Below, one piece after another: positions 8,369-16,758 of a stretch of 64,000 nucleotides of DNA (its first letter is position 1; the number at the start of each line of letters is the position of its first letter). The notes beneath the pieces are model-generated. The model saw only the letters and a list, made by a program, of their open reading frames with translations, did no database searches and was not told the origin of the DNA. Origin of the DNA: Cryobacterium melibiosiphilum (GTDB lineage: Bacteria; Actinomycetota; Actinomycetes; Actinomycetales; Microbacteriaceae); assembly GCF_003602235.1 (NCBI RefSeq), contig NZ_QZVS01000095.1, positions 356 to 64,355 on the forward strand, written 5' to 3'. A program made the translations under genes and the position numbers.

Positions 8369-10285
8369 ATGGCAGGTTCTACCTTCAAGACAAATCCGGT
8401 TTCACTCCAGAAACTTCTTGAAGAAGCCGAGTCGGGCAAGTTGCAACTCCCCGACTTTCAACGCAGCTGGGTTTGGGACGAAGAGCGAATTCGCAGCCTG
8501 ATCGCGTCGGTCTCTCGCGGTTTCCCAGTCGGAGCGATCATGACGTTGAGCGCCGGAAGCGACGTGGCATTCAAGCCTCGTCCGGTGGAGGGGGCCCCGG
8601 CCGCGGCGCTGGCCGTCATTCCCGACGCCTTGCTGTTGGACGGTCAGCAACGACTGACTTCGCTCTATCAGGTCACTTTGCGCAATGCTGTGGTCAGTAC
8701 GATCACGGCAAAGAAGAAGAGGGTGAAGCGCTGGTTTTACATTGACATGCGCAAGGCCTTGGACGCTTCTGAGGAGCGCGAGGCCGCGATCGTCTCCGTG
8801 CCGGAAGACAAGGTCATTCGCTCAGATTTCGGCCGCACCGTCGAACTCGATCTGTCGACTCGAGACGCTGAAATCGAGAATCTGATGTACCCCGTGTCCA
8901 TGCTCTTTGCCTGGGCGAAGTGGCAAGGCTCCTACATCTCGAAGTATGCCGGTGCTGATGATTTTGCCGAGCGATACAGCTTCATCAGTCGCTTTGACGA
9001 TGAGGTCGTGGGCGAGTTCACTGGGTACCAGATCCCGGTCATTGAACTGGACAAATCCACGAGCAAGGAGGCTGTCTGCGTCGTCTTCGAAAAAGTCAAC
9101 ACGGGTGGAAAACCTTTGGACGCGTTCGAGCTCATTACCGCGATGTATGCGGCCGATGGATATGAGCTTCGACGGGATTGGTACGGGGGCGCTGGCGCTA
9201 TCGGCCTGCACAAACAATTCACCGAGTATCTTCGGCTTCCCAATGCGCCGGAAGGTATCCTGGCGAACGTCGACAGCACTGACGTTCTGCACGTCATCTC
9301 GCTTTTCCACACACGAGACCGACGGGTTGCTGCGGAAGCGGCGGGAAAGGTCGGGAGGGACCTGCCGCAAATCATCGGGAATCGAGCCGCACTCCTGAAC
9401 CTGCCGCTTGCGGCATATGTCGAGCATCTGCCGCACGCGATTCGCGGATTTGAACTCGCCGCCAAGTTCCTGATGACATTGAGGATCTACCGTCCGTACG
9501 ATTTGCCCTATCAGACCCAAATTATTCCGCTCGCGGCGATCCTCGGTGAACACCCGGACATCATGGATCACATGGCGGACCGGGAGCGGCTGACCCGTTG
9601 GTATTGGAACGGCGTATTCGGCGAGTTGTACGGATCGACGACTGAATCTCGTATCGCGCGAGACTTCATCGATGTGCCTCTGTGGATGCGAGGCGGCGCA
9701 GCGCCCAGCACATTGGACGACGCGACGTTCCGGGCCGATCGTCTGTGGACCATGCGCATGCGGCTTTCCGCCGCTTACAAGGGTGTCAACGCCCTGCTGA
9801 TGGGAGAGGGGACGCGGGACTTCCGATCCGGTCAGGAGTACGCCAACGCGGTCTTTTTTGATGAGGGAGTGGACATTCACCATATTTTTCCGCAGAAATG
9901 GTGCCAGACCGCTGGAATTGACCGGGCCGTCTACGACTCGATCGTGAACAAGACTCCCTTGTCCGCCCGAACCAACCGGATCATCGGAGGAGTCGCGCCA
10001 AGCGACTATCTGGCGAAACTCGAGAGAGGGAGCAACGATTCACCGCCCGTTCCCGTCTCCGACCTCGATGCGTCCCTCAACTCGCACCTGATCGATGTCG
10101 ACAGAATTCGATGCGACGATTTCGACGGATTCATGTCGGCTCGCCACGAACGACTCATCTCGCTGATCGAGGGTGCCACCGGTCAGCGTGTCTATCGCGA
10201 ACACGTCGACGCAGACGAGCTCCTAGAGGAAGAGTTTGATGAGGCCGGCGACGAAGCCGAACACACTTTGTCCCCGGTGAGCTAG
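8369..10285 (+). CDS. DUF262 / HNH nuclease, GmrSD-like
   Basis: A 638-aa protein. The N-terminal DUF262 (ParB/sulfiredoxin-like nucleotidase) domain carries LQLPDFQRSWVWDEERIRSL and the hallmark DGQQRLT at 91-97. The C-terminal part has an HNH-like nuclease core: DIHHIFPQ at 502-509, then NKTPLSARTNRIIGG and PSDYL. This order is that of GmrSD-type (type IV, modification-dependent) restriction enzymes and of single-gene phage-defence proteins. ATG 8369 follows AGGGGAGAG with an eight-base spacer. No methylase or second subunit lies beside it, so it appears self-contained. It sits between a metabolic gene and an acetyltransferase, as single-gene defence cargo often does. Confidence 0.88.
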   Translation: MAGSTFKTNPVSLQKLLEEAESGKLQLPDFQRSWVWDEERIRSLIASVSRGFPVGAIMTLSAGSDVAFKPRPVEGAPAAALAVIPDALLLDGQQRLTSLYQVTLRNAVVSTITAKKKRVKRWFYIDMRKALDASEEREAAIVSVPEDKVIRSDFGRTVELDLSTRDAEIENLMYPVSMLFAWAKWQGSYISKYAGADDFAERYSFISRFDDEVVGEFTGYQIPVIELDKSTSKEAVCVVFEKVNTGGKPLDAFELITAMYAADGYELRRDWYGGAGAIGLHKQFTEYLRLPNAPEGILANVDSTDVLHVISLFHTRDRRVAAEAAGKVGRDLPQIIGNRAALLNLPLAAYVEHLPHAIRGFELAAKFLMTLRIYRPYDLPYQTQIIPLAAILGEHPDIMDHMADRERLTRWYWNGVFGELYGSTTESRIARDFIDVPLWMRGGAAPSTLDDATFRADRLWTMRMRLSAAYKGVNALLMGEGTRDFRSGQEYANAVFFDEGVDIHHIFPQKWCQTAGIDRAVYDSIVNKTPLSARTNRIIGGVAPSDYLAKLERGSNDSPPVPVSDLDASLNSHLIDVDRIRCDDFDGFMSARHERLISLIEGATGQRVYREHVDADELLEEEFDEAGDEAEHTLSPVS

Positions 10286-10385
10286 CCGCGACATCCTGAC
10301 CTGCAAGAAGCGCATCGCCGACGACGGCGAGGGTTCGCACGGGCACCGGCGCCGGCGCCGTGGTCTCTTAGGGCTGACAGGCCGC

Positions 10386-10410
10386 GGAGAGAGAGAGGGA
10401 GAGAGAGCAG
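10386..10410. repeat. GA-rich simple repeat
   Basis: A run of GAGAGA units with one GGG interruption in the 239-bp spacer between the DUF262 gene and the acetyltransferase. Such dinucleotide runs are rare in GC-rich actinobacteria and may slip in replication. The rest of 10286-10524 holds nothing I can identify. Confidence 0.7.
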
Positions 10411-10524
10411 GCGCCGATGGACTTCGTCACATCCGATGAATGCTGCAGCTTCGAGATTGTCCCGGGCGGGGGCACAATGGGGTGATTCCCTGCCTCAGCG
10501 AACACCCCAGACGTCGGAGATCCC

Positions 10525-10992
10525 ATGTTGCCGCCGAGCCCGTTGCCCCCGTGCCACACCCGGCGTCTCGGCGCCGGCGATCTCAGTCTCGCTCGTGTCA
10601 CTCTCAACGTGATGGCAAAGGTCTTCGAAACGGATGCCGTCGACGACCGCGACGCGCACCTGGTCGACCTGCTGCGCTCGCCGTATTTCTGGGCCTTCAC
10701 AGCGACGATCGAGGGCCGGGTGGTCGGCGGACTCACGGCCTATCTGCTGCCCATGGCCCGCACGGCTGCCCGTGAGCTGTTCATTTACGACCTCGCGGTG
10801 GATGCCGCCTTCCAGCGTCGCGGGGTCGCGACCGGCCTCATGGGCGCCATCCGTCAGGCGGCCGAGGTGGAGGGCATCCACGACATCTTCCTCGTGGCGG
10901 AGAACGAAGACGCGCACGCCCTCGCGTTCTACCGGGCGATCGGCATGACCGAGACCGCCACTACGACCTTCGCGTACGGCTCGACGGCGTGA
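10525..10992 (+). CDS. GNAT acetyltransferase, AAC(3)-I-like
   Basis: A 155-aa single-domain GNAT acetyltransferase that would transfer acetyl from acetyl-CoA to an amine. Motif A is ELFIYDLAVDAAFQRRGVATGLM, with the acetyl-CoA loop RRGVATG. The later VAENEDAHALAFYRAIGMTE matches the aminoglycoside 3-N-acetyltransferase AAC(3)-I group more closely than generic GNATs. ATG 10525 has GGAG six bases upstream. An antibiotic substrate is possible but unproven; many chromosomal relatives have other targets. Confidence 0.85.
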   Translation: MLPPSPLPPCHTRRLGAGDLSLARVTLNVMAKVFETDAVDDRDAHLVDLLRSPYFWAFTATIEGRVVGGLTAYLLPMARTAARELFIYDLAVDAAFQRRGVATGLMGAIRQAAEVEGIHDIFLVAENEDAHALAFYRAIGMTETATTTFAYGSTA

Positions 10993-11312
10993 CTCGCGTC
11001 GGGCGCGGGCGCGGCGAGGCTTCGGGGCAGCGGATGTCGCGGCATGGACAAGCGCACGTGCACGTTTTGGGCGCACGTGCAGGTTTGTGTCGCACGACGC
11101 CGCGCCCGTTTCTGACGCCGCAGCAGCTTTCAGGCGCACAACACCAAGCCACGTTCCAACGCAGTGGTCGGTCGCAGCACAATCACGTGCTTGGCAGCCG
11201 CGTCGCCGCGCCGGCGGGATTCGCCGTCGACAGTCGCGGTGTCCCGAACGAAAAGATGTCGCACCGGGAGTGATCAACGTCTGTGCTGACCCGATGTCGG
11301 TGCCCGCTCAGG
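10993..11312. other. 320-bp intergenic region with GCGCACGTGC repeats
   Basis: This space separates the convergent acetyltransferase (+) and MFS (-) genes. It holds two adjacent 19-nt copies of a GCGCACGTGCA-type unit (11052-11089) plus partial relatives after them (CGCACGACG at 11091). I see no coding frame with gene-like features and no T-tailed hairpin. Confidence 0.6.
11052..11089. repeat. Two tandem 19-nt GCGCACGTGC units
   Basis: Copies 11052-11070 and 11071-11089 share GCGCACGTGCA and GTTT with three differences. The core GCGCACGTGC plus GTTTTGGGCGCAC recalls the palindromic family at 28383-28442 and 40790-40854 and is probably a degenerate member. Confidence 0.65.
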
Positions 11313-12731
11313 TCAGCGCCGCAGCTGCGCCTCCGTCGTCGCATCCGGCGCGCCCTCGACCGGCACCGATTCGGTCTGGTCGAGGTACCGCGCCGAAATG
11401 CGGCGGTACGACCGGGTGAAGAATGCGGCGGTGGCCGCGAGCACCATCACGATGCCCGCGATCAGGAACACGAGTGCGATTCCCCGCGCCTGGCCGTCGC
11501 CCAGGAGCCAACCGAAATCGGCACGGCCGGAATCCGAGTCCATGAACGGAATGATGATGAACTCGGCGATCGGTGCGATCAGGAATGCGGTAACCGGGGC
11601 CGCCGCGGATTCGAATGCGGCCGCGAAACCGAACACGCGGCCCTGCTCGCCAAACGGCACCACCTTCTGGATGACGGTCTGCTCCGACGCTTCGACGGCG
11701 GGGATGAGGATCATGTAGAGCCAGATGCCCGCGGCATACAGCCACCACCAGTCGCGGATCGTGAACAGCGCCCCGAGCACGCCCATGAGAATGACCAGCA
11801 GCAGCATCGTGCGAATCGGGTTGCGGCCGAGGCCGAACTTCGCGATGAGCAGACCGCCGATGATGAACCCGGTCGAGCTGACGCCGAGCACGATGCCCCA
11901 CATTTCCACCGGAAAGAGTTCGAGTCCGTATGGGTCCATCAGCGCCATGTAGACGCCGCCGATGAAGTTGTTGAAGGTGGAGAAGATGATCAGCGCGAAC
12001 AGCCCGGTGGCCGCGCGTACGGCCGTGATGCTGCCGCGCAGGTCGATCAGCGGGCGCCGCTGGCCGTCCTGCTGCGGTTGGTCCTCGGGGATGCGCAGGA
12101 ACAGCAGGTGCAGCAGTGCAGCGGCCGACAGCGAGATGGCGATGACCAGCGTCCAGCCCATGCCGAGCAGGCCGATCGCGAGCCCGCTGAAGACGCTCGT
12201 GACCATGAACGCGAGCCCCTGTACCGTGCCGACCATCCCGTTCGCGTTCGCGTGCCGCTCCGTGGGGATCAGCAGCGTCACGACCGTGGAGAGCGCGATG
12301 TTGCGCATGTTCTCGATCACCGCTCCGAAGAGGATGATGCCGCTGAACAGCCAGAACCACGGCCCGCCCAGGTCGAGCAGGGCGGACTCCGGAAACACGA
12401 GATACAGCCCGCCGCCGATGCTGAACGCGATCAGGGTGGCCGCTCCGGCGAACACCATCACGAGATGCTTACGATGGCGGTCCACGAAGGTGCCGAACGC
12501 CATCGAGAATACGGCGACGAGCAGCATGTACGCGCCGCCGATGATGCCGGTGGCAAGCACCGAACGGGTCTCCAGATAGACCCAGAAAGTGAGGGCGAAC
12601 CAGAGAAAGCTCGTGGTGATGTTAGCGACCGCCGTGTTCACGAGCACCTGCGCGAACGTGCGGGCACCGCTGCCGGATCTTGGCTCGGTGCTCTTCTGGG
12701 ATGTCGCCGATGCGTCGTTCGTGGACGCCAT
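11313..12731 (-). CDS. MFS transporter
   Basis: A 472-aa major facilitator with about 12 membrane segments. The loop GTFVDRHRKHLVM between the second and third segments is the MFS motif A region, and a basic central loop is present (after LRIPEDQPQQDGQRR). The N-terminal about 30 residues are polar. The family (MFS_1/MFS_3 type, as in macrolide or siderophore exporters) mostly pumps drugs or secondary metabolites outward; the substrate is unknown. Start at 12731 has GGAGGCG eight bases upstream; the frame upstream of it is unsupported. Convergent with the acetyltransferase. Confidence 0.9.
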   Translation of the reverse strand: MASTNDASATSQKSTEPRSGSGARTFAQVLVNTAVANITTSFLWFALTFWVYLETRSVLATGIIGGAYMLLVAVFSMAFGTFVDRHRKHLVMVFAGAATLIAFSIGGGLYLVFPESALLDLGGPWFWLFSGIILFGAVIENMRNIALSTVVTLLIPTERHANANGMVGTVQGLAFMVTSVFSGLAIGLLGMGWTLVIAISLSAAALLHLLFLRIPEDQPQQDGQRRPLIDLRGSITAVRAATGLFALIIFSTFNNFIGGVYMALMDPYGLELFPVEMWGIVLGVSSTGFIIGGLLIAKFGLGRNPIRTMLLLVILMGVLGALFTIRDWWWLYAAGIWLYMILIPAVEASEQTVIQKVVPFGEQGRVFGFAAAFESAAAPVTAFLIAPIAEFIIIPFMDSDSGRADFGWLLGDGQARGIALVFLIAGIVMVLAATAAFFTRSYRRISARYLDQTESVPVEGAPDATTEAQLRR

Positions 12732-12981
12732 GTCATTCGCCTCCCGGGTGAACGCAGATAGAGGGATCGATGACAACATCGTAGACAGCGTGAACAGGTC
12801 CCGGGTAGTCTCGCCGAGCAATCCTCGGCTCGTGCGGCGGGTCCGGCTACAGGCCGTTGGATCTGCCGATCGCTGGGGCTGGGTGCTCGTACGCCGTCCG
12901 CGGCTAGCGGTGGGTGCTCAATCAGGGGCGCCGCGCGCTCAGGAGTGATGTCCAACAGGGATTTACTCAGGGCTCTAGGCT

Positions 12982-13803
12982 GTGGCTATGAGGGGGCAAC
13001 GCGCATCACGGGCCGTCTGCGTACTCACGCTGACGGGGTTGCTCGCGGGGTGCGCTCCCGTGGTCGTGAGCGCTCAGGATTCGCAGGCGCGCGCGATCGT
13101 CGCGGAGGTCGCGAAGTCGGTGTCCGGCAACCGGCCCGCTGACATCAACGGATTTGCGCGGTCCGCTGCCGTATCCATTGAGGGTGACGGGTCGAAGCGC
13201 GGTCGGGTGGACCTGGTCGGAATTGAAGAGCGGGTGCCCGCTTCGTTGGGCGATCCCTTCGGCACGCTGACATTTCGGGTGCAGTTGCCAGCAGGTGAGA
13301 CCGGATTCGATCCTGCGGACGCTTTCGACGCCTGCTTTACCGTGGAGTTCGACTAATACGGGGTGAGCGACGATCGCATCTGGGAGAATTCCCGCTATCT
13401 GCGTGAGCAGTCGTGCCCTGAAGGCGTGGCACCGGTCGTGCCGCCGATTGACACCAGCATCCAGTCTGTCGTGGCCACCAACGCGGAGGCCGCAGCGATG
13501 GAGGTGCTCGGCGACGAGACCTCAGTCGGCCAGGACGCCGCCGAGATCACGGCCCGGATCATGGCCCTGCTCGAGGTGCCCTCGGGGGAATATGAGGAGC
13601 TGGCCCGGCCAACCGTCCTCGTCGTCGACGGAAACGTGGGGGTGGCGATGGGACGATCCTCAGAAGACTGCGTTCTCGTGGCCCGCGTCGACGGCATGGT
13701 GTCACGCGTGATGCCGGCACCCATTTTGCTCGAGCCCGGAGAGCTGGGTTGCCAGCCGGGCACAGCGCTCGCAGACCCCGCGCAGCTCCGATCGCCGCAC
13801 TGA
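12982..13803 (+). pseudogene. Secreted lipoprotein gene interrupted by an in-frame TAA
   Basis: The frame opens at GTG 12982 (or ATG 12988) with a lipoprotein signal, LTGLLAGC then APVVVSA. It meets TAA at 13354-13356 and continues in the same frame without other stops to 13803. Across the stop the reading CFTVEFD-stop-YGVSDDRIWEN joins smoothly, and the downstream half ends naturally. A single TAC-to-TAA change would account for it. The 273-residue product would be an exported lipoprotein of a type common beside ECF loci in this family; function unknown. Pseudogene, assembly error or stop readthrough are the options; the first two are likelier. Confidence 0.8.
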
Positions 13804-13865
13804 CCGGTGCCGCTGGGTCGTTCAGCTCTTTGTCACGTTTGGCCGGCATCTCGACATGGGTAGGT

Positions 13866-14612
13866 ATGGACGATTTAGAGCGCGACGTAGAAGACCGGAT
13901 GCGGGAGCTCGGCCGGGTGCCGGTCTCCGCCGGAGCCCGCGGCGCAACGCAGGCGCTGACCAGGGCGCTCGAAGACCCCGCCGTGCGTGACGGGAGTGCG
14001 CCGGAACGGCGGCGGTGGTTCGCGGGGTTCTCCCGCCGACACCGCCTGGTCGTCGGCAGCCTCGTCGCGCTGGTTGGCATTGGTGTCGGGGTGCCGGCGG
14101 TTGCGACCTCGATGCTGGCCCGAACGGGGGAGTTCGGCGACCCGGCGACGAGCACCGAGGTGGACGACACCGAATGGCTCGACCCCGGAGCGGATGATCT
14201 GCCGCAGGTCATCATCGACGCCTACCCGGATTACCTCACGCTGCCGCCGGGCATGCCCGAGAATCTGGCGATCGCCGACACCTCCCGCCTGATGGGGGCG
14301 ATGGGCGCCGAACACGCCGTCGGCCAGGCCGTGGTGCAGGAGAGTTACGTGACGCAGGTCTACGAGACCTTCGCGATCTGCGCCTGGACCGATGCTTGGC
14401 TCGGCGCGCACGCATCGGCTGACTCGGACGCCGAGGCGCTCGCCACCGCGTGGATCGGCGACTTCGACAACTACCGGGCATTCTCACGCTCCGAAAGCGT
14501 GCGGGACAGAATGGCCGTCATCGCCACAGCAGCAGGCAACGGCAATCCGGGCATCGTCACGGGGGCGTACACCGAAAACGACTGCGCTGTGCGGCTCGGG
14601 GACAACCAGTGA
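13866..14612 (+). CDS. Single-pass membrane protein coupled to an ECF sigma factor
   Basis: A 248-aa protein. The N-terminal about 65 residues are charged and cytoplasmic (MDDLERDVEDRMRELGRVP), followed by one membrane segment (LVVGSLVALVGIGVGVPAVA) and an extracytoplasmic domain of about 155 residues. The TGA overlaps the ATG of the ECF sigma gene by one base. Topology and coupling suggest an anti-sigma or signal-sensing partner, although I see no zinc-binding HxxxCxxC motif. ATG 13866 begins the charged domain; longer readings start inside the preceding gene. Confidence 0.75.
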   Translation: MDDLERDVEDRMRELGRVPVSAGARGATQALTRALEDPAVRDGSAPERRRWFAGFSRRHRLVVGSLVALVGIGVGVPAVATSMLARTGEFGDPATSTEVDDTEWLDPGADDLPQVIIDAYPDYLTLPPGMPENLAIADTSRLMGAMGAEHAVGQAVVQESYVTQVYETFAICAWTDAWLGAHASADSDAEALATAWIGDFDNYRAFSRSESVRDRMAVIATAAGNGNPGIVTGAYTENDCAVRLGDNQ

Positions 14613-15121
14613 TGGGCGCAGAATCCGCCACGGATGCGCCCGTGCAGGCGGCGGCATCCGTCGCGGAGTTCATCCGGTCCGTCGCCGACGAACTGCTCGC
14701 CTACTTCGCCCGCCGGGTGACACCGCACGAGGATGCCGCGGACTGCCTCTCCGAGACGCTGCTGGTTCTCTGGCGCCGACGTGAGAGCCTGCCGACGGCC
14801 GCAGACGAGCGACGCGCCTGGACCTACGGTGTCGCCCACAACGTGCTCGCCGCCCACCGTCGTGGCGGCATGCGGCGCCTGGCGCTCAGCTCGCGGTTGC
14901 GCGACGAACTGCGCGTCGCGCCGATCGCGCCGTCGTCCGACGACGACCGCGCTATCACCGCGCTCGCGTCGCTCGGCGCGCGGGACCGGGAGCTGGTCTC
15001 CCTCGTCGTGTGGGAGGGGCTGAGCATCGCCGAGGCCGGCGCGGTCATCGGCGTGCGACCCGACGCCGCGCGGGCCCGGTACTCCCGGGCGCGGCGCACG
15101 CTGCGCGCGCGTCTGAAGTGA
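14612..15121 (+). CDS. ECF RNA polymerase sigma factor
   Basis: A 169-aa extracytoplasmic-function sigma factor. Region 2 is LLAYFARRVTPHEDAADCLSETLLVLWRR and region 4 ends with GLSIAEAGAVIGVRPDAARARYSRARRTLRARL, the helix-turn-helix that reads the -35 element. It would direct RNA polymerase to stress promoters. The ATG overlaps the stop of the membrane protein gene (TGATG), so both are made together. Order is reversed from the usual sigma/anti-sigma order. Target promoters are unknown. Confidence 0.9.
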   Translation: MGAESATDAPVQAAASVAEFIRSVADELLAYFARRVTPHEDAADCLSETLLVLWRRRESLPTAADERRAWTYGVAHNVLAAHRRGGMRRLALSSRLRDELRVAPIAPSSDDDRAITALASLGARDRELVSLVVWEGLSIAEAGAVIGVRPDAARARYSRARRTLRARLK

Positions 15122-15150
15122 GCGAGTTCGGGCCGCGCCCGGTCGCTTCG

Positions 15151-15873
15151 CTACGTGGTTTCGGGCAACTCGGCCGTCGCGACCACCGTGCCGGAGGCAT
15201 CCTGAATTTCGACGCTCGTGACGGCATCACGCATGACGGCAGCGTTCATCTCGCAGTCGATGGTGACCGTGCTGCCGAGGAATGAGCCGGAGGCGATCGT
15301 GTCACCGGCTTCGGTCACCAGCACCACGTTGTAGGGATCGTTCGCGGTCAAACCGATGACGCGAAGGATCGTCTCCGTGCCCCAGGTGTGGGCGATGAGA
15401 GACCCATCGATGTCCACGCCGTGCGCTTCACCATTGAAAGAGATCTGCTCGAGGGCGCCGAGGGTACCGGGAGGTCCGGTGGGTGAGGTGGGTGTTCCGG
15501 GTTGGCTGAGCAGCACCCCGCCGGCACCGATTCCCACGCACGCCGCCGCTGCGAGCCCCATCAGCCAGCGCCGTCGGCGTACGGGTGTGGTCGAGGCGTC
15601 GGCACCCGGCGCCGGGAAACGCGACACCGCGGCGACGGTGTCGTGCACCGCCAGGCTGCGCTCTCGCAGGCTCGGTGACGGTGCGGACGAGTCCCAGCCC
15701 GAGAGGGACGCCGCGGTCAGGGAGGAAACCGCCGACAGCTCGCGAATCTCGTCGTCGATGGTGGCATCGCCGGCACGAAGGGCCTGCAGCTCGGTCTGCT
15801 CGGCCGGTGACAGGTCGCCGCTGATGGCTCCGGCGATGAGCGTGGCTCGGCGTTCGCCGGGGGTGTCAGGCAT
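15151..15873 (-). CDS. rskA: RskA-like anti-sigma factor
   Basis: A 240-aa regulated anti-sigma factor. The N-terminal domain (residues 1-100) faces the cytoplasm and should bind the sigma factor encoded just upstream; a membrane segment is seen at WLMGLAAAACVGIGAGGVLL; the extracytoplasmic RskA domain follows, with its NGEAHGVDIDGSLIAHTWGT and GDTIASGSFLG strands. The gene overlaps the sigma gene by eight bases, as expected for stoichiometric production. Release of the sigma factor probably needs regulated proteolysis, by analogy with mycobacterial SigK/RskA. The symbol is by family resemblance. Confidence 0.87.
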   Translation of the reverse strand: MPDTPGERRATLIAGAISGDLSPAEQTELQALRAGDATIDDEIRELSAVSSLTAASLSGWDSSAPSPSLRERSLAVHDTVAAVSRFPAPGADASTTPVRRRRWLMGLAAAACVGIGAGGVLLSQPGTPTSPTGPPGTLGALEQISFNGEAHGVDIDGSLIAHTWGTETILRVIGLTANDPYNVVLVTEAGDTIASGSFLGSTVTIDCEMNAAVMRDAVTSVEIQDASGTVVATAELPETT

Positions 15874-16510
15874 GGGGGTTCTTTCGAATCGTGAGGTGAT
15901 CGCGCATGGCGCGCAGAGCATAAAAAGAACGGGAGCGCAGCGTCGCAGCCGACACTCCGGACTCGGCGGATACTTCCGCATAGCTGCGACCCTCAAGGTG
16001 AATTTCAATGAGCACGGATCGGTGTTCCGGGCTCAGCTTGGCGAGCCCCTCGATGACGCTCAGTCGGTCGAGGGGGTCGCCGTCGTCGGTGACGGCGTCG
16101 TCGAGCAGGTCCGGGGGCAGCACCCGCGGCATCCGCTGGATCGAGCGTTGCACATCGATGATGACGTGACGTTCAATGGCGAAGAGCCATGTTTTCAGGC
16201 TGGCCCGGTGCGGGGAAAACTGGTCGCGAGCGCGCCAGGCCCGCAAGAAAGTCTCTTGCACGCAGTCTTCAGCGAGGGTTCGATCGCGCAGCGCGTTCAC
16301 GGCGAAACCGAACAGGGAATGGCCGTGCTCGTCGTAGGCGGCGGCCAAATCGAAGGGCTGGGGCACCGACTCGGCGGCCGGGCTTGGGCCTGAAGGGCTG
16401 GGGGCGGCCGGGCTGGGGGCTGACGGGTCGGGTGTCATGTCTGCCATGCCTCGCCCTTCGTCGCGCAACTGCCCTCGCGCGGTGACCGGGCTTTTCAGTT
16501 GCGCAGCCAT
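15866..16510 (-). CDS. sigK: ECF sigma factor, SigK-like
   Basis: A 214-aa ECF sigma factor with a Pro/Ala/Ser-rich N-terminal tail, region 2 (AYDEHGHSLFGFAVNALRD then RTLAEDCVQETFLRAW) and region 4 (LSPEHRSVLIEIHLEG then RSYAEVSAESGVSAATLRSR). It is followed by rskA with overlap and is divergent from the CHRD/sortase pair. In mycobacteria SigK/RskA controls secreted surface antigens, and the layout here is alike. I chose ATG 16510 with AAAGGGG upstream; ATG 16447 would remove the tail. Symbol by context and resemblance. Confidence 0.85.
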   Translation of the reverse strand: MAAQLKSPVTARGQLRDEGRGMADMTPDPSAPSPAAPSPSGPSPAAESVPQPFDLAAAYDEHGHSLFGFAVNALRDRTLAEDCVQETFLRAWRARDQFSPHRASLKTWLFAIERHVIIDVQRSIQRMPRVLPPDLLDDAVTDDGDPLDRLSVIEGLAKLSPEHRSVLIEIHLEGRSYAEVSAESGVSAATLRSRSFYALRAMRDHLTIRKNPHA

Positions 16511-16758
16511 CACCGACCCCTTTCACTCTACTTGCCGGTTCTCGTCGGCGACCAGGGCCTACCTTCGCGCCCAATTCACCGGGAGTCACACGACGCCCAC
16601 AGAGGGGTATACGACCGAGGAGCCCGATTCGTTCAGTCGCGATCCGAACATGTGAAACAGCTGACAGTGTGATTATCGCCCTGAACGCGGATGCCGCCCC
16701 GATCGTATATCCCTGCATCGGGCTCACTCTGGTGCTCGCCAACTCGAAAGGCACTGCG

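Noticed and set aside
11283-12761. Long plus-strand frame antisense to the MFS gene
   Set aside because: Composition is His/Asp/Gln/Arg-rich as expected for the complement of a membrane protein gene; no homologous features.
16238-16300. GGTTCGATC-like string resembling a tRNA T-loop
   Set aside because: It lies within the SigK-like coding sequence and no cloverleaf can be folded around it.
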